A DNA stretch of 64,000 nt from Psychrobium sp051201665. GTDB taxonomy: Bacteria > Pseudomonadota > Gammaproteobacteria > Enterobacterales > Psychrobiaceae. The notes under the pieces were generated by a model. That model had not been told where the DNA came from. It saw only the letters and a list, made by a program, of their open reading frames with translations, and searched no databases. The stretch is from positions 62,001-126,000 of the forward strand of contig NZ_CP179210.1 of NCBI RefSeq assembly GCF_051201665.1, written 5' to 3'. Both the position numbers and the translations under genes were made by a program. Shown piece by piece: positions 1 to 8,883 of this stretch; position 1 is the stretch's first letter, and the number at the start of each line of letters is the position of its first letter.

Positions 1-601
1 CACCAGCAGTTGCTTCAATGTCTAGCGCAGCCAGTTGTGCAAGATAATCGTCACGACTTTGCATGGCGCTGTTATTGCGGATCCACATCGGTGAGCGTTG
101 ATTATTAGCGTGTAAAACTTGTTGCCACTGTTTCGGATAGGCTGCGGTTGCACGCTTAATAATCCATTTCGGATGATTAAAGGTGATAGGCCCTTTCGTT
201 GGCATTTTTTCACGTAAGCTTTCATGCTCCCGCTGCAGGTTTCTTAGCACACCGTTAACAAGGCTTTTAAATTTAGGACGTTGTATATCATCGACAGCAG
301 CAACTGTTTCGCCAAGTGCGGCGTGAGCAGGTACACGTGTGTGTAATAATTGATAAGCTCCCACTAACAACAGGTGATGTACAATGCGCTGCTTACCTTT
401 TAATGGCTTATCCATCAAGGTATTAACGTAGTATTCCAACTGTGTTAACTCTCGCATTACGCCATAGGTTATTTCTTGAAGTAATGCTTTGTTTTTGGGA
501 TTGTCGATCGATGATTGTGCATAAGGCAGCGCAGTGGCAAGAGACTCACCACGTTCTAATACTGCTGCAACAGTTTGTGCTGCAAGGGCACGTAAATTCA
601 T
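1..601 (-). CDS. rsmB: 16S rRNA (cytosine-967-C5)-methyltransferase RsmB, N-terminal part
   Basis: Partial gene: about 200 N-terminal residues are present and the rest lies beyond the left edge of the window. The protein begins MNLRALAAQTVAAVLERGES, typical of the NusB-like RNA-binding domain of RsmB (Sun/Fmu), which methylates C967 of 16S rRNA using S-adenosylmethionine. The visible part contains the conserved stretch AHAALGETVAAVDD and then KSLVNGVLRN, matching the NusB-like fold; the catalytic Rossmann domain is not in the window. The start ATG (599-601) overlaps the fmt stop codon (598-600) as ATGA, so the two are probably translationally coupled. The order def-fmt-rsmB is the usual gammaproteobacterial operon. 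Confidence 0.93.
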   Translation of the reverse strand, partial: MNLRALAAQTVAAVLERGESLATALPYAQSSIDNPKNKALLQEITYGVMRELTQLEYYVNTLMDKPLKGKQRIVHHLLLVGAYQLLHTRVPAHAALGETVAAVDDIQRPKFKSLVNGVLRNLQREHESLREKMPTKGPITFNHPKWIIKRATAAYPKQWQQVLHANNQRSPMWIRNNSAMQSRDDYLAQLAALDIEATAG

Positions 602-1539
602 AGCTGACTGCCTACTTCAAATAACGCTTTACGACTGTTTAATATATCGTTTATTGCCATTGCTTTTTTGCCTGGAAATTGAAGGTTCAGTAAGGTCATT
701 GAGCCTTGGGCTGTTGCAACTACAATACCTTTCTTATCTGCACTGATAATGGTGCCCGCAGGCGCAGACACTGGCGTATTGTCGCAGGTTGCATGCCAAA
801 TTTTGACGTTTATCTCTGCAACTTGGAAATAAGAAACAGGCCACGGATTAAAAGCTCGAACGCAACGTTCAATATGCTGTGCACTCTCATTCCAGTCAAT
901 TTTAGCTTCGTCTTTAGATAACTTATGTGCATAGGTCGCCAAGTTGTCATCTTGAGTTTCAGCGTTTAGTTTGCCTTGGCTCAGTAAATCAATGGCTTCA
1001 ACAAGAGCACCTGGTCCAAGTTCTGCCAGTCGGTCATATAATGTTGCGCTAGTTTCATCACTTGCGATATCTAAGCTTGCTTTATATAACATAGCGCCAG
1101 TGTCTAAGCCTTTATCCATTTGCATGATAGTAACGCCACTTTGTGCATCACCTGCCCAAACTGCACGCTGAATTGGTGCCGCACCGCGCCATTGAGGTAA
1201 TAATGAACCATGAACATTGATACAACCAAGACGAGGTGTGTCTAAAACCACTTGTGGTAAAATTAAACCGTAAGCAACAACGACCATCAAGTCTGCATTA
1301 AATGATGCAAGCATTTGTTGAGCGTCGGTATCACGCAGTGATTTAGGTTGTACTACTGGTAAGTCATGCTCTAGTGCTAAGTTCTTCACGGCACTTGCTT
1401 GTAGTTTTTTTCCACGACCTGAGGGGGTATCTTCTTTGGTGTAAACCGCCACAATTTCATGTGACGATTCAATTAAAGAAGCGAGGTGCTTGGCAGCAAA
1501 ATCTGGTGTGCCAGCAAAAATGATTCGCAATGGTTGCAA
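598..1539 (-). CDS. fmt: Methionyl-tRNA formyltransferase
   Basis: A 313-residue protein that formylates initiator Met-tRNA using 10-formyltetrahydrofolate in the cytoplasm. The N-terminal formyltransferase domain starts IIFAGTPDFAAKHL and carries the catalytic signature CINVHGSLLPQWRGAAPI, with Asn108 and His110; the third catalytic residue, Asp146, lies in MDKGLDTG. The C-terminal tRNA-binding domain runs from about residue 205. Length matches the family. It starts 10 bp after the def stop codon and overlaps rsmB, so it is the middle gene of a def-fmt-rsmB operon; deformylase and formyltransferase act on the same formyl-methionine cycle. Confidence 0.97.
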   Translation of the reverse strand: MQPLRIIFAGTPDFAAKHLASLIESSHEIVAVYTKEDTPSGRGKKLQASAVKNLALEHDLPVVQPKSLRDTDAQQMLASFNADLMVVVAYGLILPQVVLDTPRLGCINVHGSLLPQWRGAAPIQRAVWAGDAQSGVTIMQMDKGLDTGAMLYKASLDIASDETSATLYDRLAELGPGALVEAIDLLSQGKLNAETQDDNLATYAHKLSKDEAKIDWNESAQHIERCVRAFNPWPVSYFQVAEINVKIWHATCDNTPVSAPAGTIISADKKGIVVATAQGSMTLLNLQFPGKKAMAINDILNSRKALFEVGSQL

Positions 1540-1549
1540 GCTAGTTTCC

Positions 1550-2056
1550 TTATTTCGCTAGTAATTTAGCTTCTTTCTCTAATTTTTTGGTAATTCGTTG
1601 GCGTTTTAACGGAGACAAATAATCTACAAATACTTTACCAAGTAAGTGATCAAGCTCGTGCTGAACACAAATTGCTAATAATTCACTAGCGTCAAATTCG
1701 AATTCTTTACCATCACGGTCTAACGCTTTAACTGTTACCGCTTCTGCTCGCTCAACACTTGCGTAAATACCTGGTACAGATAAACAACCTTCTTCGTTCA
1801 TCATTGAACCTTCACGCTTGATGATTTCAGGGTTAACCATAATGATCGGAGTATCCTGATCTTCTGAACAGTCCATGACAACAATGCGTTGGTGAATATC
1901 AACTTGAGTAGCCGCTAGGCCAACGCCTTTTTCGTCGTACATAGTTTCTAGCATGTCATCGATAATTTTTTGTGTCTCGCTAGTAACTGCTGCAACTGGT
2001 TCTGCAACTGTGCGTAATCTTTTGTCTGGAAATTGTAATACTGTAAGAATGGCCAT
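1550..2056 (-). CDS. def: Peptide deformylase
   Basis: A 168-residue metalloenzyme that removes the N-formyl group from nascent proteins. All three family motifs are present: GVGLAATQ (residues 44-51), EGCLSVP (89-95) and QHELDH (132-137), giving metal ligands Cys91, His133 and His137 and catalytic Glu134. The ATG is preceded by a GAGA-type ribosome site. It is the first gene of the def-fmt-rsmB operon and is divergent from the LysM gene at 2264, so the roughly 207-bp gap between them should hold both promoters. Confidence 0.97.
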   Translation of the reverse strand: MAILTVLQFPDKRLRTVAEPVAAVTSETQKIIDDMLETMYDEKGVGLAATQVDIHQRIVVMDCSEDQDTPIIMVNPEIIKREGSMMNEEGCLSVPGIYASVERAEAVTVKALDRDGKEFEFDASELLAICVQHELDHLLGKVFVDYLSPLKRQRITKKLEKEAKLLAK

Positions 2057-2200
2057 AATTTTTCTCGTTCAAACTATCAATCTAATGGTAGGTCCGCTAT
2101 GAATCTGTGATATGTTGTTATTTTAAACATTTCATCAGCGCTTTGACAGTTTTATCTGGTTGAAGTGACTGGATTTTGAGATCATTGTTGCAATATTATT

Positions 2201-2221
2201 TCTTGATTGATTAAATCAAGA
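2201..2221. promoter_or_regulatory. Inverted repeat in the def/LysM divergent intergenic region
   Basis: TCTTGATT and AATCAAGA form a perfect 8-bp inverted repeat around a 5-bp centre, 43 bp before the LysM start codon. It could be an operator or a chance AT-rich palindrome; no known binding protein is recognised. Confidence 0.3.
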
Positions 2222-2263
2222 TACTTTTAACTTTTTTAGAACGATTTACGCAAGGATTTTGCT

Positions 2264-3340
2264 ATGTGGCGAGTGTTGATTTTATGCATTCTTACTTTGG
2301 TAGTTCATCAAGTGAATGCGGATGAATTAAAGGTGAAATCCGATTCGCCGAAACGTTATGTGGTGGTGAAAGGGGATACCCTGTGGGATATCTCTAGTAA
2401 GTTTTTATCAACACCGTGGCACTGGCCTGAGCTTTGGAGCATGAATAAGCAAATTTCAGATCCCCATTGGATTTATCCTGGTGATGTACTGAACCTAATA
2501 ATGGTTGATGGCAAACCGCGTATTGTGATTGAGCGTAGCAAGCCAGCCCTTAAAATGACGCGTCATGGGCGAAAATCACGCAAAGTTAATCCAATTCCAA
2601 CGATTCCTTTGTCTGACGTCATGCAGCATTTAACTGAGCATCAAATAGTAACATTAGGCGAGTACGATAATCTTCCTGTGTTAGTGGGCTCGGAGCGTGA
2701 CACTGTTTTTTATAAGCAAACTGATATTGTTTTTGTAAATAAAAAGCTTGTTACAGGGGCTAAATACGGTATTTATTCTCGAGGACGTATTTTTTCTTCG
2801 CCAAAAACTAATCAAACGTTGGGGTTAGAGCTTAATTTAATTGCGAAAGGCGAAGCGACACAATCGGCTGATATTAGCCAACTACGATTGGATGATATTA
2901 AATCTCAAGTAAAAACAGGTGCTGTAATTATGCCGCTACCGGCAGATGACTTACCTGCTTATTTCTTACCGGAAGCTGTCTCAAGCGATGTTGCATCAGA
3001 AATAATTGGTTCAGCTAAAATTTATCGTGAGTCTGGTTTAAACGACGTTGTTGTTATTGATGGCGGTAGTGAGCAAGGCATTAAGCAAGGCCATGTATTT
3101 AGCGTTTTCCAACCGGGGAAAATTCAGTTTGTTGATAGTGAAGGGGAAGTGAGAGACCCAATCAACTTCCGATCATACGATCGCATTAAAGCGTATTTTG
3201 TTGATGAAGAAACTCAAAAGTTACCCAATGTATACCGTGGAAAAATAATGGTTTTCAGAAGCTTCTCAAATTTGAGCTATGCTTTAATTATCGATATTAA
3301 ACGTCCTGTTAGATTAGGCGATGAGTTAATTAACCCTTAG
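2264..3340 (+). CDS. LysM-domain exported protein
   Basis: A 358-residue protein of a family commonly found beside dprA in gammaproteobacteria. Residues 1-19 form a signal peptide (ending VHQVNA), and residues about 32-80 are a LysM peptidoglycan-binding domain (YVVVKGDTLWDISSKFL, then HWIYPGDVLNL). The remaining roughly 270 residues contain no catalytic motif that I recognise. The likely place of action is the periplasm, bound to the cell wall. It is divergent from def and precedes dprA by 44 bp, so the two may be cotranscribed. Its function is unproven; it is probably a wall-associated scaffold or hydrolase partner. Confidence 0.85.
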   Translation: MWRVLILCILTLVVHQVNADELKVKSDSPKRYVVVKGDTLWDISSKFLSTPWHWPELWSMNKQISDPHWIYPGDVLNLIMVDGKPRIVIERSKPALKMTRHGRKSRKVNPIPTIPLSDVMQHLTEHQIVTLGEYDNLPVLVGSERDTVFYKQTDIVFVNKKLVTGAKYGIYSRGRIFSSPKTNQTLGLELNLIAKGEATQSADISQLRLDDIKSQVKTGAVIMPLPADDLPAYFLPEAVSSDVASEIIGSAKIYRESGLNDVVVIDGGSEQGIKQGHVFSVFQPGKIQFVDSEGEVRDPINFRSYDRIKAYFVDEETQKLPNVYRGKIMVFRSFSNLSYALIIDIKRPVRLGDELINP

Positions 3341-3384
3341 GTATTAATTGTTCATTCTCCTTTTAGGCGTCATTAGGAGAATGA

Positions 3385-4497
3385 ATGCAACGTCTACATC
3401 AGGTCCTCACGTTAGATTTATTGCCGCAATTAGGTGTTTATCGCCTATTGCAGCGATTGAGTGGGTTAGATGCTTTCCAGTTATTCAAATTAACAAGCCT
3501 CCAATTAAAAGAGCTTGGATTTAATGCTTCTCAAATTTCGTTAATTCAACATCCTCCAAATGACAAAATAGCCGCGGTAGAATGCTGGTTAACGCAGCAA
3601 CCAAATCGTTTTGTTGTGAGTTATTTTGATGATAACTACCCGCCTTTACTTAAAGAAATCTCATCGCCACCATTATTGCTATTTTGCCAAGGCAATGTTG
3701 GATTGTTGCATGCACCACAAGTCGCTATGGTTGGTAGTCGCGCGGCAACCATTTCGGGTAAAGAAACGGCAAAGCGTATTGCTCATGATTTAGCTGCTCA
3801 TGGTATTTGTGTTACTAGTGGACTAGCTGCTGGAATTGATAGTTGTGCTCATCGCGGAGCGCTAAATGCGCAGGGTGCAACTATTGCTGTAATGGGATGT
3901 GGTTTAAATACAATTTATCCAAAATCTAATGTGGGCTTAGCCTCTGAGATCCTCAACCGTGGATTATTAGTATCGGAGTTTTGGCCTGATATAACACCAA
4001 AAGCTTCTCAATTTCCAAGACGCAATCGTATTGTCAGTGGTTTGTCGCTAGGTGTTGTCGTCGTTGAAGCCGCTGACAAAAGCGGTTCATTAATCACTGC
4101 TCGTCTTGCCTCCGAGCAAAATAGAGAGGTCTTCGCAGTACCCGGTTCTATTAATAATCCAAAAGTGGCAGGCTGTCATAAATTAATTACTCAAGGAGCT
4201 AAACTTATTACAAGCGTGGCCGATATTTTAGAAGAGCTTCATCACTATAATCTTGTTAAAGAGCTTGATATTGGTGATAAAGATTCACATGACAACATTC
4301 ACACATGTCAACATTCAGAATCAGTTGCCGATCCTATTTTAGCCAATACTGGCTTTGAGACGACAGCCGTTGATGTTATTGCACAACGTTGCGATATGAC
4401 AATTGAACATGTGCTCGAGCGCCTTTTGATGCTTGAATTGTCCGGCCAAGTTAGTTCTCAACCTGGTGGTTATATTCGTATTAAGGGGGCAATTTAA
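3385..4497 (+). CDS. dprA: DNA-processing protein DprA (Smf)
   Basis: A 370-residue protein that binds incoming single-stranded DNA and loads RecA during natural transformation. The Rossmann-like core is clear: VAMVGSRAATISG, then TSGLAAGIDSCAHRGAL, MGCGLNTIYP, FPRRNRIVSGLS and KSGSLITARLA. The C-terminal 60 residues look like the usual winged-helix (DprA_WH) domain. A competing ATG at 3381 is out of frame; AGGAG at 3375-3379 sits 5 bp before the chosen ATG at 3385. The stop codon overlaps the smg start by one base (TAATG), indicating translational coupling. Confidence 0.96.
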   Translation: MQRLHQVLTLDLLPQLGVYRLLQRLSGLDAFQLFKLTSLQLKELGFNASQISLIQHPPNDKIAAVECWLTQQPNRFVVSYFDDNYPPLLKEISSPPLLLFCQGNVGLLHAPQVAMVGSRAATISGKETAKRIAHDLAAHGICVTSGLAAGIDSCAHRGALNAQGATIAVMGCGLNTIYPKSNVGLASEILNRGLLVSEFWPDITPKASQFPRRNRIVSGLSLGVVVVEAADKSGSLITARLASEQNREVFAVPGSINNPKVAGCHKLITQGAKLITSVADILEELHHYNLVKELDIGDKDSHDNIHTCQHSESVADPILANTGFETTAVDVIAQRCDMTIEHVLERLLMLELSGQVSSQPGGYIRIKGAI

Positions 4498-4970
4498 TGT
4501 TTGAATGTCTTATGTATTTATTTGAAAATTACAATCATAGTGAGATGGACGTAATGATGGAAAATAAAATCCTGACTGATGAGTTATCAGAAGCTGGCTT
4601 TCAAAAAGACGCCGTGTTTAAAGCGCTGGCTTGGATTGAGGGTTTGGCAGATATGCAAAACAGTCTTGATTATTCGGCACTATCACAACAACCTTTACAG
4701 TCTGTTCGTGTATTTACAACTAACGAATGTGTGCAATTAGATAAAGAGTGTCGCGGTTTCGTTTATTTTCTTGAAAGCATCGGTGTATTAAATCCTGAAA
4801 CTCGAGAAATGGTTATCGAACGAGCCACGCAAATTGAAAGTAAATCCTTTTCCGTTGATGATCTAAAGTGGGTCGTATTGATGGTGTTATTTAATTTACC
4901 TGATCAACAAGCTGCGTTTACTCAATTAGAAGGGCTAATGTTTGATGAAGGTGGCGGCACCATGCATTAA
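4497..4970 (+). CDS. smg: Smg family protein (DUF494)
   Basis: A 157-residue member of the Smg/DUF494 family, recognised from the start MFECLMYLFENY, the acidic middle region and the C-terminal KWVVLMVLFNLPDQ. The biochemical role is not established; the family is strongly associated with dprA. It overlaps the dprA stop codon by one base. The usual downstream partners (topA-like zinc-finger protein, tsaC, aroE) are absent: a terminator and a siroheme gene follow instead. Confidence 0.92.
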   Translation: MFECLMYLFENYNHSEMDVMMENKILTDELSEAGFQKDAVFKALAWIEGLADMQNSLDYSALSQQPLQSVRVFTTNECVQLDKECRGFVYFLESIGVLNPETREMVIERATQIESKSFSVDDLKWVVLMVLFNLPDQQAAFTQLEGLMFDEGGGTMH

Positions 4971-4992
4971 CTATTAATTACCATCAAAAATG

Positions 4993-5018
4993 AAAACCGC
5001 TAACTTAGCGGTTTTTTT
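4993..5018 (+). terminator. Rho-independent terminator after smg
   Basis: ACCGCTAA and TTAGCGGT pair around a central C, flanked by A and T runs (GGTTTTTTT). It lies 22 bp after the smg stop codon and closes the LysM-dprA-smg unit. Confidence 0.85.
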
Positions 5019-5118
5019 AGCTTTGCTGTACTTTGTTATAACTAATAAGTTAAAAATGGTTGTTTGTTATTCCATGTGGGTATATTTTGTTGTTATTACG
5101 ATGATAGAGTAATAGGCA

Positions 5119-5970
5119 ATGAGTAATTTAATTCAACAAATAGTAAGCAAGAGTGTTTTTGCAAAAGGTGAAGTGGCTTTAGTTGGCGCTGGACCAGGCG
5201 ATCCTGAGCTATTAACTATTAAAGCGTTGCGCTTTATTGAGCAAGCTGATGTTGCTGTTTATGACCGTTTAGTGAGTCCCGAAATCATGTCGCTACTTAG
5301 TGACGATTGTGAATTAATTTATGTTGGTAAAAAACAGGCGGATCATCGCTTAACTCAGGATAAAATTAACGAATTACTCGCAGAGCAAGCCAAACTAGGT
5401 AAGCGTGTTTTACGTCTTAAAGGTGGCGATCCCTTTATATTTGGCCGTGGCGGCGAAGAAGCACTTCATTTACTAGCTGAAGGAGTCAGTTGTCATGTTG
5501 CGCCGGGAATGACGGCAGCATCATCATGTGCTGCTTATGCTGGCATTCCGCTAACTCATCGTGGTGTTGCACAGGGCTGTAGTTTTATTACTGGGCATTT
5601 GCAGACCGAAGGGCGTTTGGATTTACCGTGGCCAGCCCTGAGTGTTGATTCGCAAACAATCGTTTTTTATATGGGAATTAATACATTAGAAACAATCAAG
5701 CAGCAGCTTATTGCACATGGACGTAGTCCTGATACACCAGCAGCAATCATTGAGAAGGGGACGCGCCCAGAACAAAAAACAATTCGCGGCACCTTAACTT
5801 CATTGCCTGAATTAGTTAAACAACATGATATAAAACCACCCTCACTAATTATTATTGGGCATGTGGTCAATCAGTTCGAAGAACAAAACCTAAACAATAA
5901 CGGCTATTTTCAAGCCATAGAGTCTGAAGATGCAGTATTTTCCGATTTTCGTCGATACACAGCAGCTTAA
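5119..5970 (+). CDS. cobA: Uroporphyrinogen-III C-methyltransferase
   Basis: A 283-residue stand-alone SUMT, converting uroporphyrinogen III to precorrin-2 with two S-adenosylmethionines, the first step towards siroheme. Motifs: VALVGAGPGDPELLTIKAL near the N-terminus, VYDRLVSPEI, the loop RLKGGDPFIFGRGGEE, PGMTAASSCAAYAGIPLTHR, and FYMGI near residue 190. Length fits the single-domain family (about 250-280). The 3' end overlaps the next gene by 41 bp in another frame, so the two are coupled, and together they replace the fused CysG of enterobacteria. Confidence 0.95.
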   Translation: MSNLIQQIVSKSVFAKGEVALVGAGPGDPELLTIKALRFIEQADVAVYDRLVSPEIMSLLSDDCELIYVGKKQADHRLTQDKINELLAEQAKLGKRVLRLKGGDPFIFGRGGEEALHLLAEGVSCHVAPGMTAASSCAAYAGIPLTHRGVAQGCSFITGHLQTEGRLDLPWPALSVDSQTIVFYMGINTLETIKQQLIAHGRSPDTPAAIIEKGTRPEQKTIRGTLTSLPELVKQHDIKPPSLIIIGHVVNQFEEQNLNNNGYFQAIESEDAVFSDFRRYTAA

Positions 5971-6886
5971 TGTTTTAGTGGTTGGCGGCGGCGAAGTCGC
6001 CACCCGAAAAATTGAACTGTTGCTTAAAAGCGCTGCCAATGTGACTGTAGTTTCTCCTGAATTATCAGCTGAAATTCAAGGGTTTGTGAATATTGGTCGT
6101 GTTGAACATATTAACGGGCTTTATCATGAGTCCATGCTAGATAACCGTCAGTTAGTTTTTGTTGCCACTGCAAATAATGAACTGAATGCGCAAATTAGTG
6201 CACAAGCCAAAGCGCGTAATGTTTTTGCTAACGTTGTCGATTCACAAGCGCTATGTCATTTCATTACCCCATCTATTATCGATCGCTCACCGATGGTCTT
6301 TGCTATAAGTAGCGAGGGTGCTGCGCCAGTATTGGTGCGTTATTGGCGTGAGCGATTAGAAAGTATCATTCCTTTGGCATTGGGCAAGGTTGCAAGCTTC
6401 TCTGGTAGTAAGCGCCAAATAGTAAAAGATAGCTTTAATGATGGTAATCAACGACGTCGTTTTTGGGAGCGTTTCTTCTCGTCTGGTGATAGTGATGACG
6501 TTTCAAAATTAAGCGGTTTATTCAAGCGTTTGTTGAATAAAGAACAACAAATCGATGGTGTTGACGGTGAGCTCTACTTGATACAAACAACGTCAGACGC
6601 ACAGATGTTATCACTGGCTGCTCTGCGTCATATGCAGCAATCTGATATTGCATTAGTTGACGAAAATATCGACGATCAAGTTATCGAGCTGATTCGAAGA
6701 GATGCTAATATTTCTAAATTAAATCAGTCAGATAAATTAAGCCAGATAGAGCGTTTATTAAAAGATAATCAACGGGTTTGCATACTATCCAATAAACCCT
6801 TGGCGCAATGGCAAGGTGTTTATCAACAATTCTCTGCAGATTTTACGGTGCGTCAGTTTCATTCTGCGCTATCAATTGGCGAGTGA
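5930..6886 (+). CDS. Precorrin-2 dehydrogenase/sirohydrochlorin ferrochelatase with degenerate SUMT tail
   Basis: A 318-residue protein equivalent to the N-terminal half of CysG (Met8p type), which oxidises precorrin-2 with NAD+ and inserts iron to make siroheme. The NAD-binding motif LVVGGGEVATRKIELLL is at residues 15-31, followed by FVATANNELN, NVVDSQALCHFITPS, and the linker helix containing RQIVKDSFN and RRRFWERFF. From about residue 205 the tail (GELYLIQTTSDAQMLSLAAL, then VDENIDDQVIELI) aligns in order with the first third of the neighbouring SUMT, but has lost the GAGPGDPE loop and ends before the rest of the methylase. It therefore looks like a CysG fusion whose methyltransferase part has decayed. 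The start overlaps cobA by 41 bp. Confidence 0.9.
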   Translation: MQYFPIFVDTQQLNVLVVGGGEVATRKIELLLKSAANVTVVSPELSAEIQGFVNIGRVEHINGLYHESMLDNRQLVFVATANNELNAQISAQAKARNVFANVVDSQALCHFITPSIIDRSPMVFAISSEGAAPVLVRYWRERLESIIPLALGKVASFSGSKRQIVKDSFNDGNQRRRFWERFFSSGDSDDVSKLSGLFKRLLNKEQQIDGVDGELYLIQTTSDAQMLSLAALRHMQQSDIALVDENIDDQVIELIRRDANISKLNQSDKLSQIERLLKDNQRVCILSNKPLAQWQGVYQQFSADFTVRQFHSALSIGE

Positions 6887-6932
6887 TAGCGCTAGAGTAA
6901 GCCCATTATTAGTTTGAGCTTATTGAATTGTT

Positions 6933-7382
6933 ATGAATATTTGGGTCGATGCCGACGCTTGTCCTGTTGTTATTAAAGAAATCTTATATCGCGCGGCTCA
7001 TCGCGCCAAAATTTCCATGACGTTAGTTGCTAATCATGCACTGACCACTCCGCCTTCTCCCTATATTAAAACGCAAACCGTACTTAGTGGGTTTGATGTC
7101 GCTGATGATGAGATCGTTAAGCAGGTTGAACCCAACGATTTAGTGATTACCAGTGATATTCCGTTAGCTGATGAAGTCATCACTAAGAAAGCGAAGGCAT
7201 TGAGTCCGCGTGGTGAGCTTTATACCAAGGCTAATATTAAAGCGAGATTAAATATTCGTGATTTTATGGATACGATGCGCGCTAGTGGCGTTCATACTGG
7301 CGGCCAAGCCCCGTTAAGCCAAACCGATCGCCAAAACTTCGCGAATCATCTCGATACCATTATTCGTAAGGCGCAATCGTAA
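6933..7382 (+). CDS. yaiI: YaiI/YqxD family protein (UPF0178, DUF188)
   Basis: A 149-residue protein recognised by the N-terminal signature IWVDADACPVVIKEI, with further conserved acidic residues in VITSDIPLADEV and the C-terminal FMDTMRASGVHTGG. The family is related to NYN/PIN-like nucleases, but its substrate is unknown. The next gene begins on the base after its stop codon, so the pair is probably cotranscribed. Confidence 0.92.
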   Translation: MNIWVDADACPVVIKEILYRAAHRAKISMTLVANHALTTPPSPYIKTQTVLSGFDVADDEIVKQVEPNDLVITSDIPLADEVITKKAKALSPRGELYTKANIKARLNIRDFMDTMRASGVHTGGQAPLSQTDRQNFANHLDTIIRKAQS

Positions 7383-8138
7383 ATGGCTGCTCCAACCAAA
7401 ATTGCACTAATTACTGGAGGCAGTCGCGGCATCGGTGCTGCTACAGCGAGAGTATTGGCGCATCAAGGTTATCGAATTTGCATTAACTATCGCGATAATC
7501 ATCAAGCGGCCACAGCGCTACAACAAGAATTATTGGCAATATGTGAGCATGTGGTAATCAAACAGGCTGATGTTGCAAAAGAATCTGAGGCTGTTGAGTT
7601 ATTTGAATTCATTGATGAGCATTTAGGATCCATCACGGCATTGGTGAATAACGCAGGCATTCTAAAGCAACAGTGCCGCTTGCAAGACTTAACGGCTGAG
7701 CGTATCAATGAAGTTTTGCAAACTAATGTCACCGGCAGTTTTTTATGTGCTCGTGAAGCTGTAAAAAGAATGTCGACAGCGCTAGGCGGACAAGGTGGTG
7801 CGATAGTGAACGTTAGCTCTGCAGCATCGTACACGGGCGCGCCACGTGAATATGTCGATTATGCCGCCTCTAAAGGCGCAATGGATAGTATGACGAAGGG
7901 ATTGTCATTAGAGGTCGCCGCTGAAGGTATTCGGGTTAATAGTGTTCGGCCGGGTTGCATTTATACTGATATGCACGCTGATGGCGGTGAAGCGGGTCGA
8001 GTCGATAGACTTGCGCCATTAATTCCCATGCAACGTGGTGGCCAGCCAGAGGAAGTAGCTAATGCTATCGCCTGGTTATTATCTGATGAGGCGTCGTATG
8101 CAACGGGCACTTTTATCGACCTCGCTGGTGGCCGATAA
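7383..8138 (+). CDS. Short-chain dehydrogenase/reductase (SDR)
   Basis: A 251-residue classical SDR oxidoreductase using NAD(P)H. The cofactor motif TGGSRGIG is at residues 11-18, NNAG at 89-92, and the catalytic set is Asn115, Ser146, Tyr160 and Lys164 (YAASK). The C-terminus (ATGTFIDLAGGR) resembles FabG-like and sugar-dehydrogenase-like members. The physiological substrate cannot be read from sequence or context. The start ATG directly abuts the yaiI stop codon. Confidence 0.9.
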   Translation: MAAPTKIALITGGSRGIGAATARVLAHQGYRICINYRDNHQAATALQQELLAICEHVVIKQADVAKESEAVELFEFIDEHLGSITALVNNAGILKQQCRLQDLTAERINEVLQTNVTGSFLCAREAVKRMSTALGGQGGAIVNVSSAASYTGAPREYVDYAASKGAMDSMTKGLSLEVAAEGIRVNSVRPGCIYTDMHADGGEAGRVDRLAPLIPMQRGGQPEEVANAIAWLLSDEASYATGTFIDLAGGR

Positions 8139-8152
8139 AAGTCATTTCAAGG

Positions 8153-8794
8153 TTATTTAGATAGCGTTTCAATAAACTTATTGGATTCGGCAATCGATTG
8201 ATTAACTTCTTTAATTAGAATTGCAATCTCTTGTTTTAATTGCTTAAATTCAACTTCTATCGCATTCACTGCATTGGCGTTTAAGTTGTGTTTCAAATAA
8301 AGAACATTATCATTTAATGCCGCTAATACGGGGTCCATTTTCTTTTCTGATTGATGCATACTCCGCAGCATTCGGGCATATAGTCGTTTGGTATCACTCA
8401 GTTGCTTTGAACTGTTTCGTTTAAACGTTGCGTTGCTATATTGGTCTATTTCATCTTCCCATTCACTAAATAGTGCTTGGGCAACTGATTCAACATTGCC
8501 GATACGTTTTGACACGAGCTCTTTGGCCTCTGTGCTAGCAGCGTATTGGTCGTTAAGATTGTTATAGATAGTTTCTAGCTCGCCACCATTAAAATTAATA
8601 AGTGCTGATAATTCTTCTAATGCAGAATTAAACTGCTGCTGCGCTTCGTTTTGAGCATCACGTGTGTCTTCTACGCGATCGACTAAAATGTCGCGCTTGT
8701 GAATACCGACTTTTTCCATCGCGCCATAATAAGCACTTTGACAACCGACTAAGGCAACAAGTGTTAGGGCAAATAAAAAGTTTCTCTTCATCAT
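8153..8794 (-). CDS. DUF2959 lipoprotein
   Basis: A 213-residue predicted lipoprotein: a lysine-arginine start, a hydrophobic stretch and the lipobox LVGC (Cys18). The mature part is highly helical and charged (VEDTRDAQNEAQQQFNSALE, AESNKFIETLSK), probably coiled coil. I place it in the DUF2959 family found widely in marine gammaproteobacteria; its role is unknown. It is convergent with the SDR gene, leaving a 14-bp gap. Confidence 0.82.
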   Translation of the reverse strand: MMKRNFLFALTLVALVGCQSAYYGAMEKVGIHKRDILVDRVEDTRDAQNEAQQQFNSALEELSALINFNGGELETIYNNLNDQYAASTEAKELVSKRIGNVESVAQALFSEWEDEIDQYSNATFKRNSSKQLSDTKRLYARMLRSMHQSEKKMDPVLAALNDNVLYLKHNLNANAVNAIEVEFKQLKQEIAILIKEVNQSIAESNKFIETLSK

Positions 8795-8883
8795 TATATC
8801 CTTATCAATCTATTTGAAATCGTGCAATTTCAAGTGGTTTGGTTATTATTGTATCTATACAATGTTGTGCAAAGGTCTGCCAA

